Source of the DNA: Hanleya hanleyi
Taxonomy: Eukaryota > Mollusca > Polyplacophora > Lepidopleurida > Hanleyidae
Assembly: GCA_036873755.1 (NCBI GenBank)
Contig: JAVTVY010020424.1
Span: 1 to 64,000 of the forward strand
Length of the DNA stretch: 64,000 bases
Direction of reading: 5' to 3'
Shown: positions 1 through 12,061 of the stretch, one piece after another
Numbering within the stretch: position 1 is the stretch's first letter
How the letters are laid out: each line of letters opens with the position of its first letter
The notes under the pieces: model-generated
What the model saw: only the letters and a program-made list of their open reading frames with translations
Told to the model about the DNA's origin: nothing
The model's database searches: none
Translations under genes and position numbers: made by a program

Positions 1-198
1 GGAGCGATGCCTGTATGCAGTTGAAGTGGAGAAATCTGGCAGCCACGTCTGACAACGACACGCAATATGTCGTGTCTCCTAAAGCGAACAGCTTCGCCAG
101 GCGAGCCAAGCGGTAGGCCCCCACGCCTGGCCGAGATTGTTACCTCTGCAGGTGTTGTGTTAGCGGGCGTCAGCTAATCAACAAGTGTCTGGTTCTTA
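1..198. other. GC-richer unassigned edge sequence
   Basis: More GC-rich than the sequence that follows. No open frame, RNA gene or recognisable repeat was found in it. It may be the end of a feature lying outside the window. Confidence 0.3.
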
Positions 199-507
199 TC
201 ATTGCTTATCCAGGCGCGAGGTGTACTCCACAAAGACAGTATTATAGTGTTTTGTTTGTGCATCACGTACGGTATATCTTATGTTATGACAATTTCCTTC
301 AAATTCAATACATTGTACAGATATCTGGTACGGTACCGGTAGACGTAGAATATAACTTGTTTGAGTGGCATGAAGCTGGAGATTAGCAAATAAAGACGTT
401 CTTATTGACAAGCACTTCTTGCATAAATTATTAACCGACCACGTGCACGTTCCATTACAAATACCCACCAAATTAGTTACAAAGAAGATAATGAAATTCA
501 AACCCAT
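199..507 (-). CDS. Hypothetical small secreted Cys-containing protein
   Basis: A 102-residue frame whose first ~20 residues look like a signal peptide: a short polar start, then a hydrophobic core (IIFFVTNLVGI), with a possible cleavage site near CNG. The mature part has a CxxxC/CxxC-like cluster near its N-terminus and two further cysteines in the second half (VQC...NCH), a pattern compatible with a small disulfide-bonded exported protein. The start codon has A at -3 and G at +4. I recognise no family. It lies next to AT-rich repeat sequence with no sign of splicing or conservation, so it could easily be a chance frame. Confidence 0.22.
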   Translation of the reverse strand: MGLNFIIFFVTNLVGICNGTCTWSVNNLCKKCLSIRTSLFANLQLHATQTSYILRLPVPYQISVQCIEFEGNCHNIRYTVRDAQTKHYNTVFVEYTSRLDKQ

Positions 508-759
508 TTTCCATAGTATTGTAAATAAAATTTCTAAATGGAAAATTTAGTGTTTACAGTATTGGAAATATATTAAGTTCAAATGTAATGGCTAAACTGC
601 AGATTTGCATCATATACCTATGGAATAGTTCAAATTGAACAATTGAATTGCGATGATAACATTGTGCATTTGAATTACTTTAACGTGTAATAATCGTAAT
701 TTTGAATGTGGTGGTTAAATGCAATTCTTCGCCAGATATCTATCAAATGATAGCAAATA
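508..759. other. AT-rich non-coding sequence
   Basis: Rich in AAAT and TTGCA-type words that resemble the tandem array immediately downstream. Possibly a further diverged edge of that array. No gene seen. Confidence 0.4.
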
Positions 760-1240
760 AATCCATCAAAACAAACATTTCATATATACATTTACAGTAT
801 TGCAAATGAAACTGTAATGTGTGAAATGATTTCATACGTAGCTACCATCATAGCAGATAAAACTGTAATATTCACCATACATTCACACGTGTATGTGGAA
901 GAGGTAGATATAAGTATTCCTTTTGACATGATTTAATATGTACCTAATAGCGTAGCAAATAAAATGGTATTATACCCCATACATTTAAACATCTATGGGG
1001 TAGATGTAAATATAAATATTTTTTTTGAAATGATTTAATATGTACCTACCATTATAGCAAATGAAATTGTAATATACACCATTCCTCTGCGCATCTGTGA
1101 GATAAATGTAAATATAAGTATTCTTTTTCAAATGATTTCATATATAGCTACCAGCTTAGCAAATAAAATGGATTTATACACCAACATTTACACATCTAGA
1201 GGATAGTTGTAAATATAAACATTTTATTTGCATTGTTTTG
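760..1240. repeat. Degenerate ~104-bp AT-rich tandem repeat
   Basis: The word TAGCAAATAAAA (or TAGCAGATAAAA / TAGCAAATGAAA) recurs near 846, 953, 1056 and 1157, about every 104 bp. Each is followed by a block ending in TGTAAATATAAA and then a TTTGAAATGATTT-like block. There are roughly four to five diverged copies and no coding potential. Confidence 0.65.
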
Positions 1241-2600
1241 AGATATAGATGCCATAGTTCGAAATCTACGGTTAAGTTTCATCTTATTTGCCATATATAT
1301 CACGCAATGGTCAATATAACTACAACAATTCACATATATTTATTACAGGTTTGAAAGTGGCTAAATATAACTGATAGATTTGCATTCGGGTCACTACAAT
1401 AGCGAATGTATTCAAATAAATGGGATTTATTTGCAAAACATTATCGTACGTTGTATATCTATCGTAATTAGGGACTCTCCAAGGTACGACATGCACAATA
1501 AATGTATCCAAAGGAAACCTTACATGTATTGTTAATGTATGTGAAATGTATGGGAAACACCAAGATTCGACATAGGCCATGAAACATTTACTACAGTGGT
1601 GAATTTGGGGCTGTCAATCATACAGAATACATGAACAACATTCTTAAATATAACATCAAATATGGGAATCCAATTTTATGAGCCCTACCTCTCCGATCAC
1701 ATCGACTTATACGTCAAATGAATGCAAATGTTACTTATAATTGCAAGCGTAAAACTTAGTGTTCAAATAATTGGAAATAAAACCATTTTATTCACCTTAC
1801 ATGCTGACCGTATATTAAATATAATTAAAATGACGTTTTTATGTAGTGTACAGTAAAATCTTGGATAAGATACAAATCGTCACATGGATATTTTTGTGTT
1901 CTTGCGATCTGTTTCTATATGCAGCAAAGCTATTTGGCAGAGGGATAATATCCCTTATTGTTAGTACGCCGCCATTTTTTTCACCACCTGTTGAGCTTAA
2001 TAGTTGTCTGCATATGATGAGATTCCGCAATGGACGTTTCGTCCTTTTTACAAATCATTGTGAGAGTAGTCTGTGACTGTGGTGAGTGTGATAAGTTTTG
2101 GTTCTTGTGATGCTTTTAAATATGCGGGCATAATATTGTCCAGTGAGGTCGTATGACTTCTTGTCATTACGTCGGCATATTTTCCCACCATCTTTATATG
2201 TTGCATTTAATTGACGACGAATTGACGAGAACGGATATAATAGTCTTGAATTTTTCCCCAGTATTTCTCAGTCAACTAGCAACAGGGATCTGGAACTTAT
2301 TTACCACGGGAAAGATCATAAACCGAAGGTTTTCCGACTAAACACGATGCATTTGCAAAATATTTCTCTGATATTTTTGTTGTTTTGAAATAAAACTATT
2401 CAAATACCTAGTCCAGTAAATAAAAATATGTGGTCGGTATAGTCTTCGCTTAGCAATTATATTACATTTCCTTTACCTGCAAAACTATTACGCATATTCA
2501 AGCTTTACATAATATGGAAAGTTCCAGTATTAAGAAATCTTTTCCTGAGATATTTCGAGTATAACTGCTAATTGTTCACCATGGAGGCTATTACATAAAC
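1241..2600. other. Unassigned AT-rich sequence with a diverged duplicated segment
   Basis: No convincing gene. The stretches around 1,866-1,940 and 2,135-2,230 reappear in diverged form at about 2,700-2,860 (shared words such as CTTGCGAT, ATATGCAG and CTTGTCATTACG), so part of this is a dispersed repeat. Open frames here (for example 1,320-1,580 minus and 1,846-2,076 plus) show no domain or composition signal. Confidence 0.4.
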
Positions 2601-2619
2601 GCGCTGAATTATTTATCTA

Positions 2620-2870
2620 ATACCGCTTAAGCCAGTACAAGGGGCCGAGTGGTCATGCCATTCAAGATTTTAATATGAACACCCACAACAAACGCGTGGC
2701 TGGGATTCAAATCATCACAGGGATCACCTTTGGTGCTTGCGATTTTTTTAAGAAATATGCAGTCAGTATATTTGTCTGTCGGGTCATATGACGACTTGTC
2801 ATTACGCCGGCATCGTTTTCCACTACCTTTTTAATGTTGTGTTTAATTAATCCTATTTCTTCTCCATATA
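2620..2870 (+). repeat. Relic of Penelope-like element 3' untranslated region
   Basis: The order of words ACCGCTTAAGCC, GGGGCCG, CAAGATTTT, AACACCCACAAC, GCGTGGCTG, then ATTACGCCGGCAT follows the 3' UTR of the better copy at 6,713-7,112 with roughly 70% similarity by eye. No coding part is attached. Very old insertion. Confidence 0.4.
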
Positions 2871-3455
2871 TCTCTCTAACAGATCATTTCTAAAATTGGG
2901 ATTTGTTTCACTAAAATTTGACGGAAGTATTCAAGTACTAATACCAAAGATATACAATATGTGAGATATTACAATATTTCAAGTTCTGCTCTCAAACCTA
3001 GTACAACATTACAACTGTTACTACGTCTCGTATAAGTGATTCCTGTTGATGAGATGTCATAGAACAGATATGAGGCACCATCTTACCAAGGAAAGAGACT
3101 ATTAGACGATGTGTACTTTGATTTTAACGGGACTGTACAAGAATACTTCAGGCTGTATCAGCCGTTCATAACCCCAAACCCTTGTGCAATTTGTGCAACG
3201 TTATGAAAATGGATTGTTCTCTGGAGGCAAATGTCAATACAGCGAATAGGATTTATAACTTCATTTCTGAACGTTGAAGAGTAGCACCAATGACATCCCG
3301 CTGTCAGGTCCTATATGTATAAAATGAAAATATAGAAGCGTTGCAATATTCCGGGTTGATCATCCGTGTTGGACGAGATATATTTCCCCGTGGTAATGAA
3401 AGTATGATAGTGAAGGTGGCAATAAGGAATTGATGACAGAAAATCACGCTGATTT
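2871..3455. other. No gene recognised
   Basis: Short open frames only (for example 3,311-3,499 minus). No repeat unit or motif stood out. It abuts the outer edge of the large inverted repeat at 3,456. Confidence 0.35.
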
Positions 3456-5689
3456 ACACTATGAGTCAGAGTTTGGTCTGAATCGCCCTCCATTACCAAT
3501 GTTGGCTCTTACACCCGTCAGTTGGATTATATCGGCTTTTCCGTGCCTTATTATCTACCTATCTAAAATCGGTAGCACAGTTACTTACGTTGGTATTTGA
3601 AACACCATTAAAATATTAACTCCCCAGATAAACTGGAGATATTACAAGTCACCCATAGCCGTACGTCGGTCCGAATGAGCTGTAATCCCGATAAGCTTCT
3701 CGGGTCATCCGCGCCTCGACGTTGGAAGTTATTGGTCGCTCATAATCCTGTCTGGCGAAATTTTGCTAATCCTGACATGGACATCACGGCAATTTCTTTA
3801 GTTCTACAGCCAGGAAGATCAAATTACATCTTATCGACGTGTCCAACCGATAGGGGAATTTTCGTCCTCTGGTTGGATTGACATGGCTGAAAACGGATTT
3901 CCTAGCTGACCGAAGCCGCATTCAACCGTTCTATTGTATTTTATTGATACAGATAACTGGAGGACTCAGGTCCCGCTTCCACGATGCACTGCGCATATAT
4001 AACAGTATACAAGCTAAACTGACACCCCTGTTTAAATATTCACTTGTCTTCTGCTGTATTTTGTTGAGTTTGCTTTCTCTTATTAGCAGAAGATAACTGT
4101 GTATTTTATATGAGCGAAATGCCGTTATTACAGTCGCACAAATCGAACTTTATTATGAGTTATTCACTTACATTTGATCCAATACAGAGGGTAGTAATCG
4201 CAATACAAGATTGTTATTTTTGGATGAATAAATTGAGAGAATATGAGTATGACGAGATTGGAGGGCCGAAAGTATCACATGTAATATACGGTTGTCTTAT
4301 TCAAGAATGAAATGGTTAAGAGACGTTACCTAGCTTATATTATACCACCGGCATTTGTATAGGCGAGGACTCCGAATATTCCCACTTGAGGACAGGAAAA
4401 AGCGCATGCTTCCATAACCCAACTTCAACTAAAAGCACAATTTTATCTGCTCTGCAAACTGACCGAGCAAGCTGACATCTCAACATTGAATTACATATAC
4501 TTAAGATACCAATTCATACTTAAGTATAGATATAAATGAGATGTTGTGATGGCATGTGGGAATGGTTATAGTATATGCAAACCGAGCAATAAGGTGACTC
4601 CCGCGCTAATTTTTTTGCCTGAAATAATTAAGCGTGATTTGACACGAAGACAGTTTTGATATTGTTAATATCAGCTCTGTGGATTTAGCAACAACTCCGC
4701 CTGTTTGCCAACATCTTTACGCAACAACTGGTGGTCACGTCGAAATTGTAAGATAAATAAATTTGGCTGAATTCAACGACTGGGAGTTGTGTTTGTGAGT
4801 GTGTGAATTATGGCGGGGGCGGGGGGGGGTGTAGGTGAAAGAGTGAGGACGACACAGTAAAATTTCAAAACTGTGGGTTAAGATGTATCGATTTTTGTTT
4901 CCTCAAAGCATGAATATGAAATATCAAGATTAATAACGTAAATAAAATGGGTCCCTGTATTACATAAACCCGGCAATCCCCTGTTGGTCAGCACATGTAG
5001 TACACCTCCATTTTGCAAAATAAAACACATCTGCTGGGCGACAAGAGCGGTGATGCAAGAGAAACGATTCCTTGACGGCAAATTGTTTACATAACAGAAA
5101 AGGAAGAATTGATACATTTTATAGTCTCTTTTGTTGTGTTATTATTGACGATTTATTTAGTGATAATCTGTATTGTTTGGTCATGTTATTATAATAATGT
5201 CTCAAAATCGTTCAGTTACCGGACCATATTTGCTTATGACACCCAATTGGCGTAGCGTTTAAATTAAAAATCTATTGTTTAGTTCCGTGTATAAACAATT
5301 AGAACAATTTAAAGCTGAATGCTTCTATTATACCCATACACACAACGGACTATTCCCCCCATCGTTCCTGCCCTTCGGGTTCTTTTCATATCCCTCAATG
5401 AGGATTTTCAACTTGACTCGATGTTATTTGCCTTTCCTAGTTATATAATATGTGATTATATTGTATGCGTTGAATGCACCAGTGGCATGGTAATCCAGTG
5501 ATAATCCAATGAAACGCAGATAATGGTTCCTGTTAAAGTGGAAAATAGTCAGCATAACTTTATAAGGTTTAAAAAAATCAGCACAAATATATGATATAGA
5601 TATTATGACAAATATGATAAATCATACCAATTTAGAGAGAGACACGAATTGAAGATAGTATGACATAATATGGAATACAATACAAGCGT

Positions 5690-5890
5690 CTAGCCCGTCA
5701 TTCAATATTCAGCCGTCTTCCAATAAAGAATTTCCGCGTCCATGATCCAAACACCTAATTCATATAATAACATTATCACCAAATAGAACTTTACATAGAA
5801 CTAGGTTAATTTCCTGTCCGACAGAAGCGGTCAACAGTTTCCAATGATGCCAGCAAGGCCTCATGATGTTCCAAAAATAATATTCAGGGT
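5690..5890 (-). repeat. Penelope-like 3' tail, left arm
   Basis: Begins with the family's terminal word ACAAGCGTCTAG (reverse of CTAGACGCTTGT) and continues through GACCGCTTCT-type 3' UTR words in reverse. The same tail sits at the mirror position in the right arm (14,655-14,830), so it was inserted before the inverted duplication formed. Confidence 0.7.
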
Positions 5891-5984
5891 AGCCAGTATT
5901 CCGCACATCTAAGCTTTTAAAAGTCTTAGCTGTAACCGATCCAGTAGTTGGACTCTTACTGGCGGACTTCTGTCATTTCAATTG

Positions 5985-6028
5985 TGGGTGGGATATCCTG
6001 GATATGCCGCCGATTTGCGCATGCGTGG
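5985..6028 (+). repeat. 46-bp module, inverted copy of 7,539-7,586
   Basis: A segment containing GGATATCCTGGATATGCC and GCGCATGCGTGGAC recurs in reverse complement at about 7,540-7,586, on the other side of the Penelope-like fragment. The ATG of the frame at 5,948 lies upstream of it, so that frame's first ~29 residues are not part of the reverse transcriptase. Confidence 0.6.
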
Positions 6029-7112
6029 ACAGTTTCTTTGTTTATAGAGTTGCTTGAATTTCTCATTAAAAATATCTATGTGAAATTTGGCAACACAATA
6101 TATCAGCAGCATATAGGTATTCCAATGGGTACTAATTGTGCACCCCTGTTGGCTGACCTGTATCTGTTCTCTTATGAATATGACTATATGCTGGCGCTTT
6201 CAAAAACCGATCCACTCAAAGCCCGTTCCTTCTCATTCACCAAACGCTATATAGACGATCTTCTCGCTGTGGATAATCGCTATATAAATGACGCAGTGAA
6301 GGATATATATCCACCTTCACTGGATTTGAAGGAAACTACAGATAGCCCTACATGCACATCTTATTTAGATCTCTACCTCTATAAAAATGAAGCGGGCATT
6401 CTCTCTCGTCGGCTTTATGACAAAAGAGATGATTACAATTTCGACATCGTAAACTATCCCTTTCTGGATAGTAATATTCCAGTGGGACCTGCATATGGCG
6501 TATACATATCTCGCTTAGTAGCATTTGCTAGATCCTGTGTTAAATGTGATGATTTTAATCAACGTCACAAAACATTGTTGCAGAAACTTATAAAACAGGG
6601 CTATTCTACCAAGCGCCTCCACTCAAAGTTTCTCAAATTTGGCGATACATATCGCATGCTGATAGCAAAATACGAACGTAGCGTGCAAGATCTATGGGGC
6701 TACGTTTCGTAACATGTGTCTAATTCCGCTTAACCCGGGGCTAGGGGCCGTATGAGCCCATGTACTTCAAGATCCTCATGGTACTCATATGAACAGTCAC
6801 AATCAAAGCGTGGCTGAGGTACATCATTTTTAGATGACGACTCTATAACGAATATTATGGATTAAGAATACTGATCAGCGATACGGATTTGATATTTTGG
6901 AACATCATGATGTCTTGCCGGCATCATTGAAAATTGTTGACCGCTTCTCTCTTGCAGGAAACAATCCTATGTTTATGTATACTTTTGTCTTTTTGAATTT
7001 GGTGCTAATACTGTTATATGGAAATGGAATAGGTCTTTGGATTATGGACGCGGATATTCTCTAATGGACGACGGCTGGATTATGAATGACGGACTAGACG
7101 CTTGTAATTGAC
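6029..7112 (+). pseudogene. Penelope-like retroelement, 5'-truncated RT plus 3' UTR (copy A)
   Basis: The frame at 5,948-6,712 encodes the C-terminal half of a reverse transcriptase. GIPMGTNCAPLLADL (about residues 57-71) is the motif-B-like segment and YIDD (101-104) the catalytic motif C. Conserved SYLDLYL and YDKRDDYNF blocks follow, then a basic tail ending at 6,712. Homology to copy B (51,803-54,005) starts abruptly at 6,029, so motif A and the N-terminus are missing. The 3' UTR runs to the terminal CTAGACGCTTGTAA. The "IPMGTNCAPLLADL ... YIDD" signature is one I associate with Penelope-like elements. No GIY-YIG endonuclease follows the RT. The copy lies only in the left arm of the big inverted repeat and cannot be autonomous. 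Confidence 0.8.
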
Positions 7113-7310
7113 AGGTGAAGTATACAGTCATCGTATATTATGACTCGCCTAGTTTTCGATATTCTCCTGCATTTAAAATATCTTAACATCTGACAAAGTT
7201 TGTTCTTGAATAGAGCCATTTGTGACCAATCGAATACGGCACATTATAGACATTTGGGCTTATAGGAAAGTGGAAAATGCATGTTCTGCTCTGAAAACAA
7301 TACATAATGC

Positions 7311-7381
7311 GACGCGAACGTCCGCCGTGATTCGTATTTGAACGAAAATACCAAACGCGACGTGCAACGGACGTTCGCGTC
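7311..7381. repeat. Hairpin with 14-bp perfect stem
   Basis: GACGCGAACGTCCG at 7,311-7,324 is perfectly complementary to CGGACGTTCGCGTC at 7,368-7,381, with a 43-nt loop. It lies in the left-arm-specific block. Its function is unknown; it could be the tip of a small foldback element. Confidence 0.7.
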
Positions 7382-7444
7382 ACGTTCTCGTCGCCGTCTA
7401 TCAATAGGTTAACCTAGGGAATAGCGAAGAACAAAGACATTTTC

Positions 7445-7690
7445 GTAGCGGCCCCACGAGTGCTTCAAATTGACACTTCACGCGACCCAATCGGACCACG
7501 GATGCCCGTTCAAATGCCTTTTCGCCATTATTCTCTGTCCACGCATGCGCAAATCGGCGGCATATCCAGGATATCCCACCCAAGTCCGGCGCTGCCCCAC
7601 GAGTGCTTCAATAGGATACTCAACACGACCGATTCGGACTAGGGATGGTCGACCTCCACCCATGCGCACACAGACCTTTTCAGTACAATT
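7445..7690 (+). repeat. Two diverged modules related to the 56-60 kb palindrome
   Basis: CCCCACGAGTGCTTCA, then TTGACACTTCACGCGA, then ATCGGACCACGGATG parallels the repeating words of the right arm at 58.8-59.4 kb (CCCCACGAAAGCTTCA, TTTGACACCTCACGCGACG, ATTCGGACCAAGAATGG). A second copy begins near 7,591. The GCGCATGCGCAGATTGGCG word at 59.3 kb also has a counterpart here. Confidence 0.6.
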
Positions 7691-7889
7691 CATACCATGG
7701 CATCGAGACCCCTCACATCGTATTCCTGAGCGTAAAACAGAAAAATAAGATGCTACACTCCATACTGTCACGAAAAATACCCATGAGTGGGTTCCTATTG
7801 GGTATATCAGGTCCCAAGTATATTAATCCACCATCCAACACCTGATGCAAACCGGGGTATTTTCAACCGTTCATATTAAGTACGGAGTA

Positions 7890-8040
7890 GTCTAGGTTCT
7901 CGTTAAGCGACGTTGAGATTGGTCAAGACTTGGATGGGTCACAAGGGGCTGTACTAGCTGGGCTGATGAGTGTCCATAGTATCGCTGCATGTATGACAAT
8001 GCATGTATGGCTATAACACTGACGGTGGAATATTGAACTC
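7890..8040 (+). repeat. 5S-derived SINE fragment (left arm)
   Basis: GGTTCTCGTTAAGCGACG followed by CAAGACTTGGATGGGTCAC matches the 5S-like head of the better SINE copy at 33,019. The mirror copy in the right arm (14,400-14,525) is cut at CCCATCCAAGT and abuts a T-rich stretch. Confidence 0.5.
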
Positions 8041-8214
8041 TGTGGTCAATTGTTCTCCGGACATTCCCGGAGATGACCGGGTATTACCTTAAGATTACCG
8101 AACATTCCCGACGATTCCCCGTCAGTCAGACTGGGGATTAGTATTGATTGTGAAGTCACATGGTCGGGGACTTATCCACATATTTAGTCGTCTGTGACGT
8201 CTTATAAACACGTG

Positions 8215-8300
8215 ACCATAAGTGACGTCATCCCCGGAAGTCACCTTTGACACGGATGTGACGTCACCGGATGTGAAGTCACCCGTGATGTCATCCACCT
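8215..8300. promoter_or_regulatory. Cluster of TGACGTCA (CRE-like) palindromes
   Basis: GTGACGTCAT and TGTGACGTCACC occur within ~60 bp, with related GTGAAGTCAC and GTGATGTCAT words between them. The mirror copy is at 14,170-14,250. TGACGTCA is the CREB/ATF consensus; no gene is placed to use it, so function is only a possibility. Confidence 0.35.
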
Positions 8301-9429
8301 CTTCATTTACAGCTTCATTTTCTCCAGTCCCTCAGAAATACGACAGAATAAGGGTTGTATATACTACTATGTATAATACAAGATGCTTAATTTCGCATAA
8401 TAACATTTAAGGTATATATTGTTACTTCACTGGCGTGATTTTTCTGCCTTTGTGTATCATAGTTGTCGTAACGATAAATGTCATCCGGAGAACACTGGTG
8501 AGTCAAGCGGATCAGGCGAATGGAATACCTTGATATATTTTTGTAAACCTCAACTTAAACGGGAACTATATTATAATATTTAGATGGAATCGCGCGGTTA
8601 TCGGGCGGTTCAAAAAAATACTAGAACAACCTGAGAATTATTGTACGGTGTACTGGACGATGTAAAAAGTACAGGGTCGGTGTACCATAATGTAACGGAT
8701 TTACAGGTAAAACATGAATAATTTACAAAATCTTGCATCGGACGTCAACAGGCGACATCGGAGAGAATACCGAGCGGTGTACAAAGTACCAGAGCGTATA
8801 ACAAAACAAATTGGTACGGAGAAAACTTGAACATTTAATCAGAAAACGATACAAAAAACAAAACAGACGAAATGTTGTATCGAACATGTAAAATAAATGG
8901 CCTACTGCGAAAGCGTATCAGACGGTAACAGAAAACGGCGTATAATAACTCTATCACGGTAAGAACGAAAAGATCATAATTTTCTAACAGCATACCGGGG
9001 GAAACCGACCAGGAAAGATAGGCGGGATGATTCCAAATCCGACAGACGAGAGTGCGATTAAAATCGTACACCGGGTACGTTAGGAAACGGCAATTTTTAG
9101 TCGTTATTTATATGGGACATACACAATATTGTATTGGACATCACAGGAGAGTGCGCCAGACGATATAAAAAGTACCGGGCAGTGCAGCGAAAAAGAAAAC
9201 AAACTGGTAGAAAACCTGTTGATTTAGCTTCAAATTTACAGTACCGGACGATATAAGCAAACAGAACGATCAAAACTGACGCACATTTGTAACCACAAGA
9301 ATTCGCTTGTCGCATTCAATGTTAATTTATTTCTGTCTTTTACTGCCTTTGTGATCTGGTAATGGTTACTATGGAAGCCGGATGTGGCCATGCTAGTTCT
9401 ACTCTTTTCGGCCCCAATTTAACGCGATA

Positions 9430-9727
9430 ACTCGAGACGAGAAGTCGACAAGTCGAGACGATAAGTCGCCAAAACGAGAAGTCGCCAAAACGAGAAGTCG
9501 AGAACGCGGGAAGTCGACAAGTCGCCAAAACGATAAGTCGAGAAGTCGAGAACGCGAAAAGTCGAGAACACGAGAAGTCGAGAACATGAGAAGTCGAGAA
9601 CACGAGAAGTCGAGAACGCGAGAAATCGACAAGTCGCCAATACGAGAACTCGAGAAGGCGAGAAATCGAGAACGCGATAAGTCGAGAACGCGAGAAATCG
9701 AGAACGCGAGAAGTCGAGAAGTCGCCA
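9430..9727. repeat. 8-bp minisatellite, left arm
   Basis: Built from the 8-mers CGAGAAGT, CGAGAACG and CGCCAAAA in varying order. None contains a stop codon in any frame of either strand, which creates overlapping Arg/Ser/Glu-rich frames on one strand and Leu/Ser/Phe-rich frames on the other. The mirror array is at 11,683-11,985 with a different unit order. Confidence 0.85.
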
Positions 9728-10180
9728 AATCAAACGTGTGCTACACGCCGCATGACAGGAAGGAAGTGCAGCATTTACAACAGAAGAAATGCAACAATAA
9801 AGGGGTGTATGTTAACCCTCCTGACAAAACTGTTCCATTAGTTTATGATAATTTATCTCCAATAATGCTAACTAATGACTCGATCATCTTTTAGGTTAAC
9901 AGAACATTTTGGAACTTGTATTTATTCGAAGTTACTCTTGCAACAGTTGGATCTCTTTACCGGTGCCAAAGGTGTTTGTTTAAATATACACTCAACAAGA
10001 TGTAAATATGCTCATTATACTTAATAATAGAGACACAGGCGCTGGAGACGAATTGATCCCAATCAGTAAATGTACACACTAATTCAGTAATCGAAGACTA
10101 ATATACACTTTGTGTGTTAGTTTACACAGATGTGGTTTCCGTGTGTGATAAAGTTATTTTATGAGTGTGGACATTCTTTT

Positions 10181-11302
10181 TTTTGCAGATATATTATGAG
10201 AAGTTTCAGACCGTCAGCTCAAAGAATAAAACATTTTGGGGGTGGGGTGGTGCTGTGGAGTGAAATGGTCCTTCTCCAGGCTTGGGCAGGCCTAAAATTC
10301 CCCAGACCTAATTAAATTATGACGCGAAATAATTCACTTAAAGTGATCATCCTGTTAATTCTCAATACCGACAGATATCTTCACGACCGCTAAAGACCAG
10401 AAATAAATGTCTGCAAGCCAGCGGTAATCATATCTTTGTTTTTCAGACTGATATAGCTCATTTACGGTGTAGCAATGTATTTCCGAGTTACGGTTAGATC
10501 TGTGTGAAGACGACCTGGTGTATACTTCCATGCATCAGACATCACTATCCGTTTTGTAACCCACATTTCTTGAGATATGTCGTGTTTTCGAGTCGGTGTA
10601 CGTGTATCGGCTTTGATGTTTCAAACAACTCTTAATGTCGTTATGGTGACATGGCAATGGGAGTGAAACATGTCACAGCCCTCAAATAACTACCTCGTTA
10701 CGTCTATGAGACATGTTTTCATGCAAAAATAGTGTGAAACATGTAGTGTTGTGAAGCACCGAACATGTTACCCATCTCAAAATGAAATGTTAAACATGTA
10801 ACCTCTTTTTTGCAGTGCACAGTTCAATCTAGGTAATCCAGGATGGTAAATCATGGGAATTCCGGGATATTATATCTGAGTTTGTGCATGGTTAAAACAT
10901 ACGTGTACTGGTTGGCTGGCTTAATTTCAGGAAAATGTCTGGAAAATATTATTTGAAAGATATACCACGCAAGCTGGTGGGTTAAAAAAAATAGACATCT
11001 ACCACGAACCGATTTTAAGGGGTCAATATTTTAGTATGTGAAACTCATTACTGAGCCAATTTGGATAAAAATACATTTGCGAATACCATAAACGACGTGG
11101 TGCAGCTAAGCGCAAATTTCTTTCAAACATAATATTTCTATTTTGCCACTCCAAAGCGCAGCGGATATTAAAATATCTAGAGTTGATCAAATTTGTGCTC
11201 TCTATCGGATGGCGTACCTACGAAATAACTTCTAACAGGTAAATGACAGCTAATAATTTTTCCTCTGGAATGCCAGAATCGGATCCTACATTCAGTATCA
11301 AT
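10181..11302. other. Unpaired loop of the large inverted repeat
   Basis: 1.12 kb between the two inner arm edges. Only short, featureless frames (for example 10,130-10,315). A few TGAAACATGT-like words recur near 10,660-10,800. No gene or hairpin recognised. Confidence 0.6.
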
Positions 11303-11682
11303 AAAAGAATGTCCACACTCATAAAATAACTTTATCACACACGGAAACCACATCTGTGTAAACTAACACACAAAGTGTGTATTAGTCTTCGATTACTGAA
11401 TTAGTGTGTACATTTACTGATTGGGATCAATTACCTTTGGCACCGGTAAAGAGATCTAACTGTTGCAAGAGTAACTTCGAATAAATACAAGTTTCCAAAA
11501 TGTTCTGTTAACCTAAAAGATGATCGAGTCATTAGTTAGCATTATTGGAGATAAATTATCATAAACTAATGGAACAGTTTTGTCAGGAGAGTTAACATAC
11601 ACCCCTTTATAGTTGAATTTCTTCTTTTGTAAATGCTGCACTTCCTTCCTGTCATGCGGCGTGTAGCACACGTTTGATTTGG

Positions 11683-11985
11683 CGACTTCTCGCGTTCTCG
11701 ACTTCTCGCCTTCTCGACTTCTCGCGTTCTCGACATCTCGCGTTCTCGACTTCTCGTGTTGGCGACTTGTCGATTTCTCGCGTTCTCGACTTCTCGTGTT
11801 CTCGACTTCTCGCGTTCTCGACTTCTCGCGTTCTCGACTTCTCGATTTGGCGACTTCTCGCGTTCTCGACTTCTCGTTTTGGCGACTTCTCGTTTTGGCG
11901 ACTTCTCGACTTCTCGTTTTGGCGACTTCTCGTCTCGATTTCTCGACTTCTCGCCTCGATTTCTCGACTTCTCGAGTTATCGAGT
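11683..11985. repeat. 8-bp minisatellite, right arm
   Basis: Mirror of the 9,430-9,727 array. The 179-residue minus-strand frame across it (11,513-12,052) is an Arg/Ser/Glu repeat created by the stop-free 8-mers and joined to flanking non-repeat sequence. The left-arm counterpart frame differs in length and register, arguing against a protein. Confidence 0.85.
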
Positions 11986-12061
11986 TCTTGACTAATCGCG
12001 TTAAATTGGGACCGAAAAGAGTAGAACTAGCATGGCCGCATCCGGCTTCCATAGGTTACTA

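Noticed and set aside
3675..4310. Three successive frames at 3.7-4.3 kb as a gene
   Set aside because: The mirror arm carries single-base indels that break the same frames, and there is no codon-like substitution pattern.
11513..12052. 179-residue Arg/Ser/Glu-rich frame as an SR-type protein
   Set aside because: Produced by a stop-free 8-bp minisatellite. All three frames are open, and the mirror copy at 9,586-9,894 differs in register and length.
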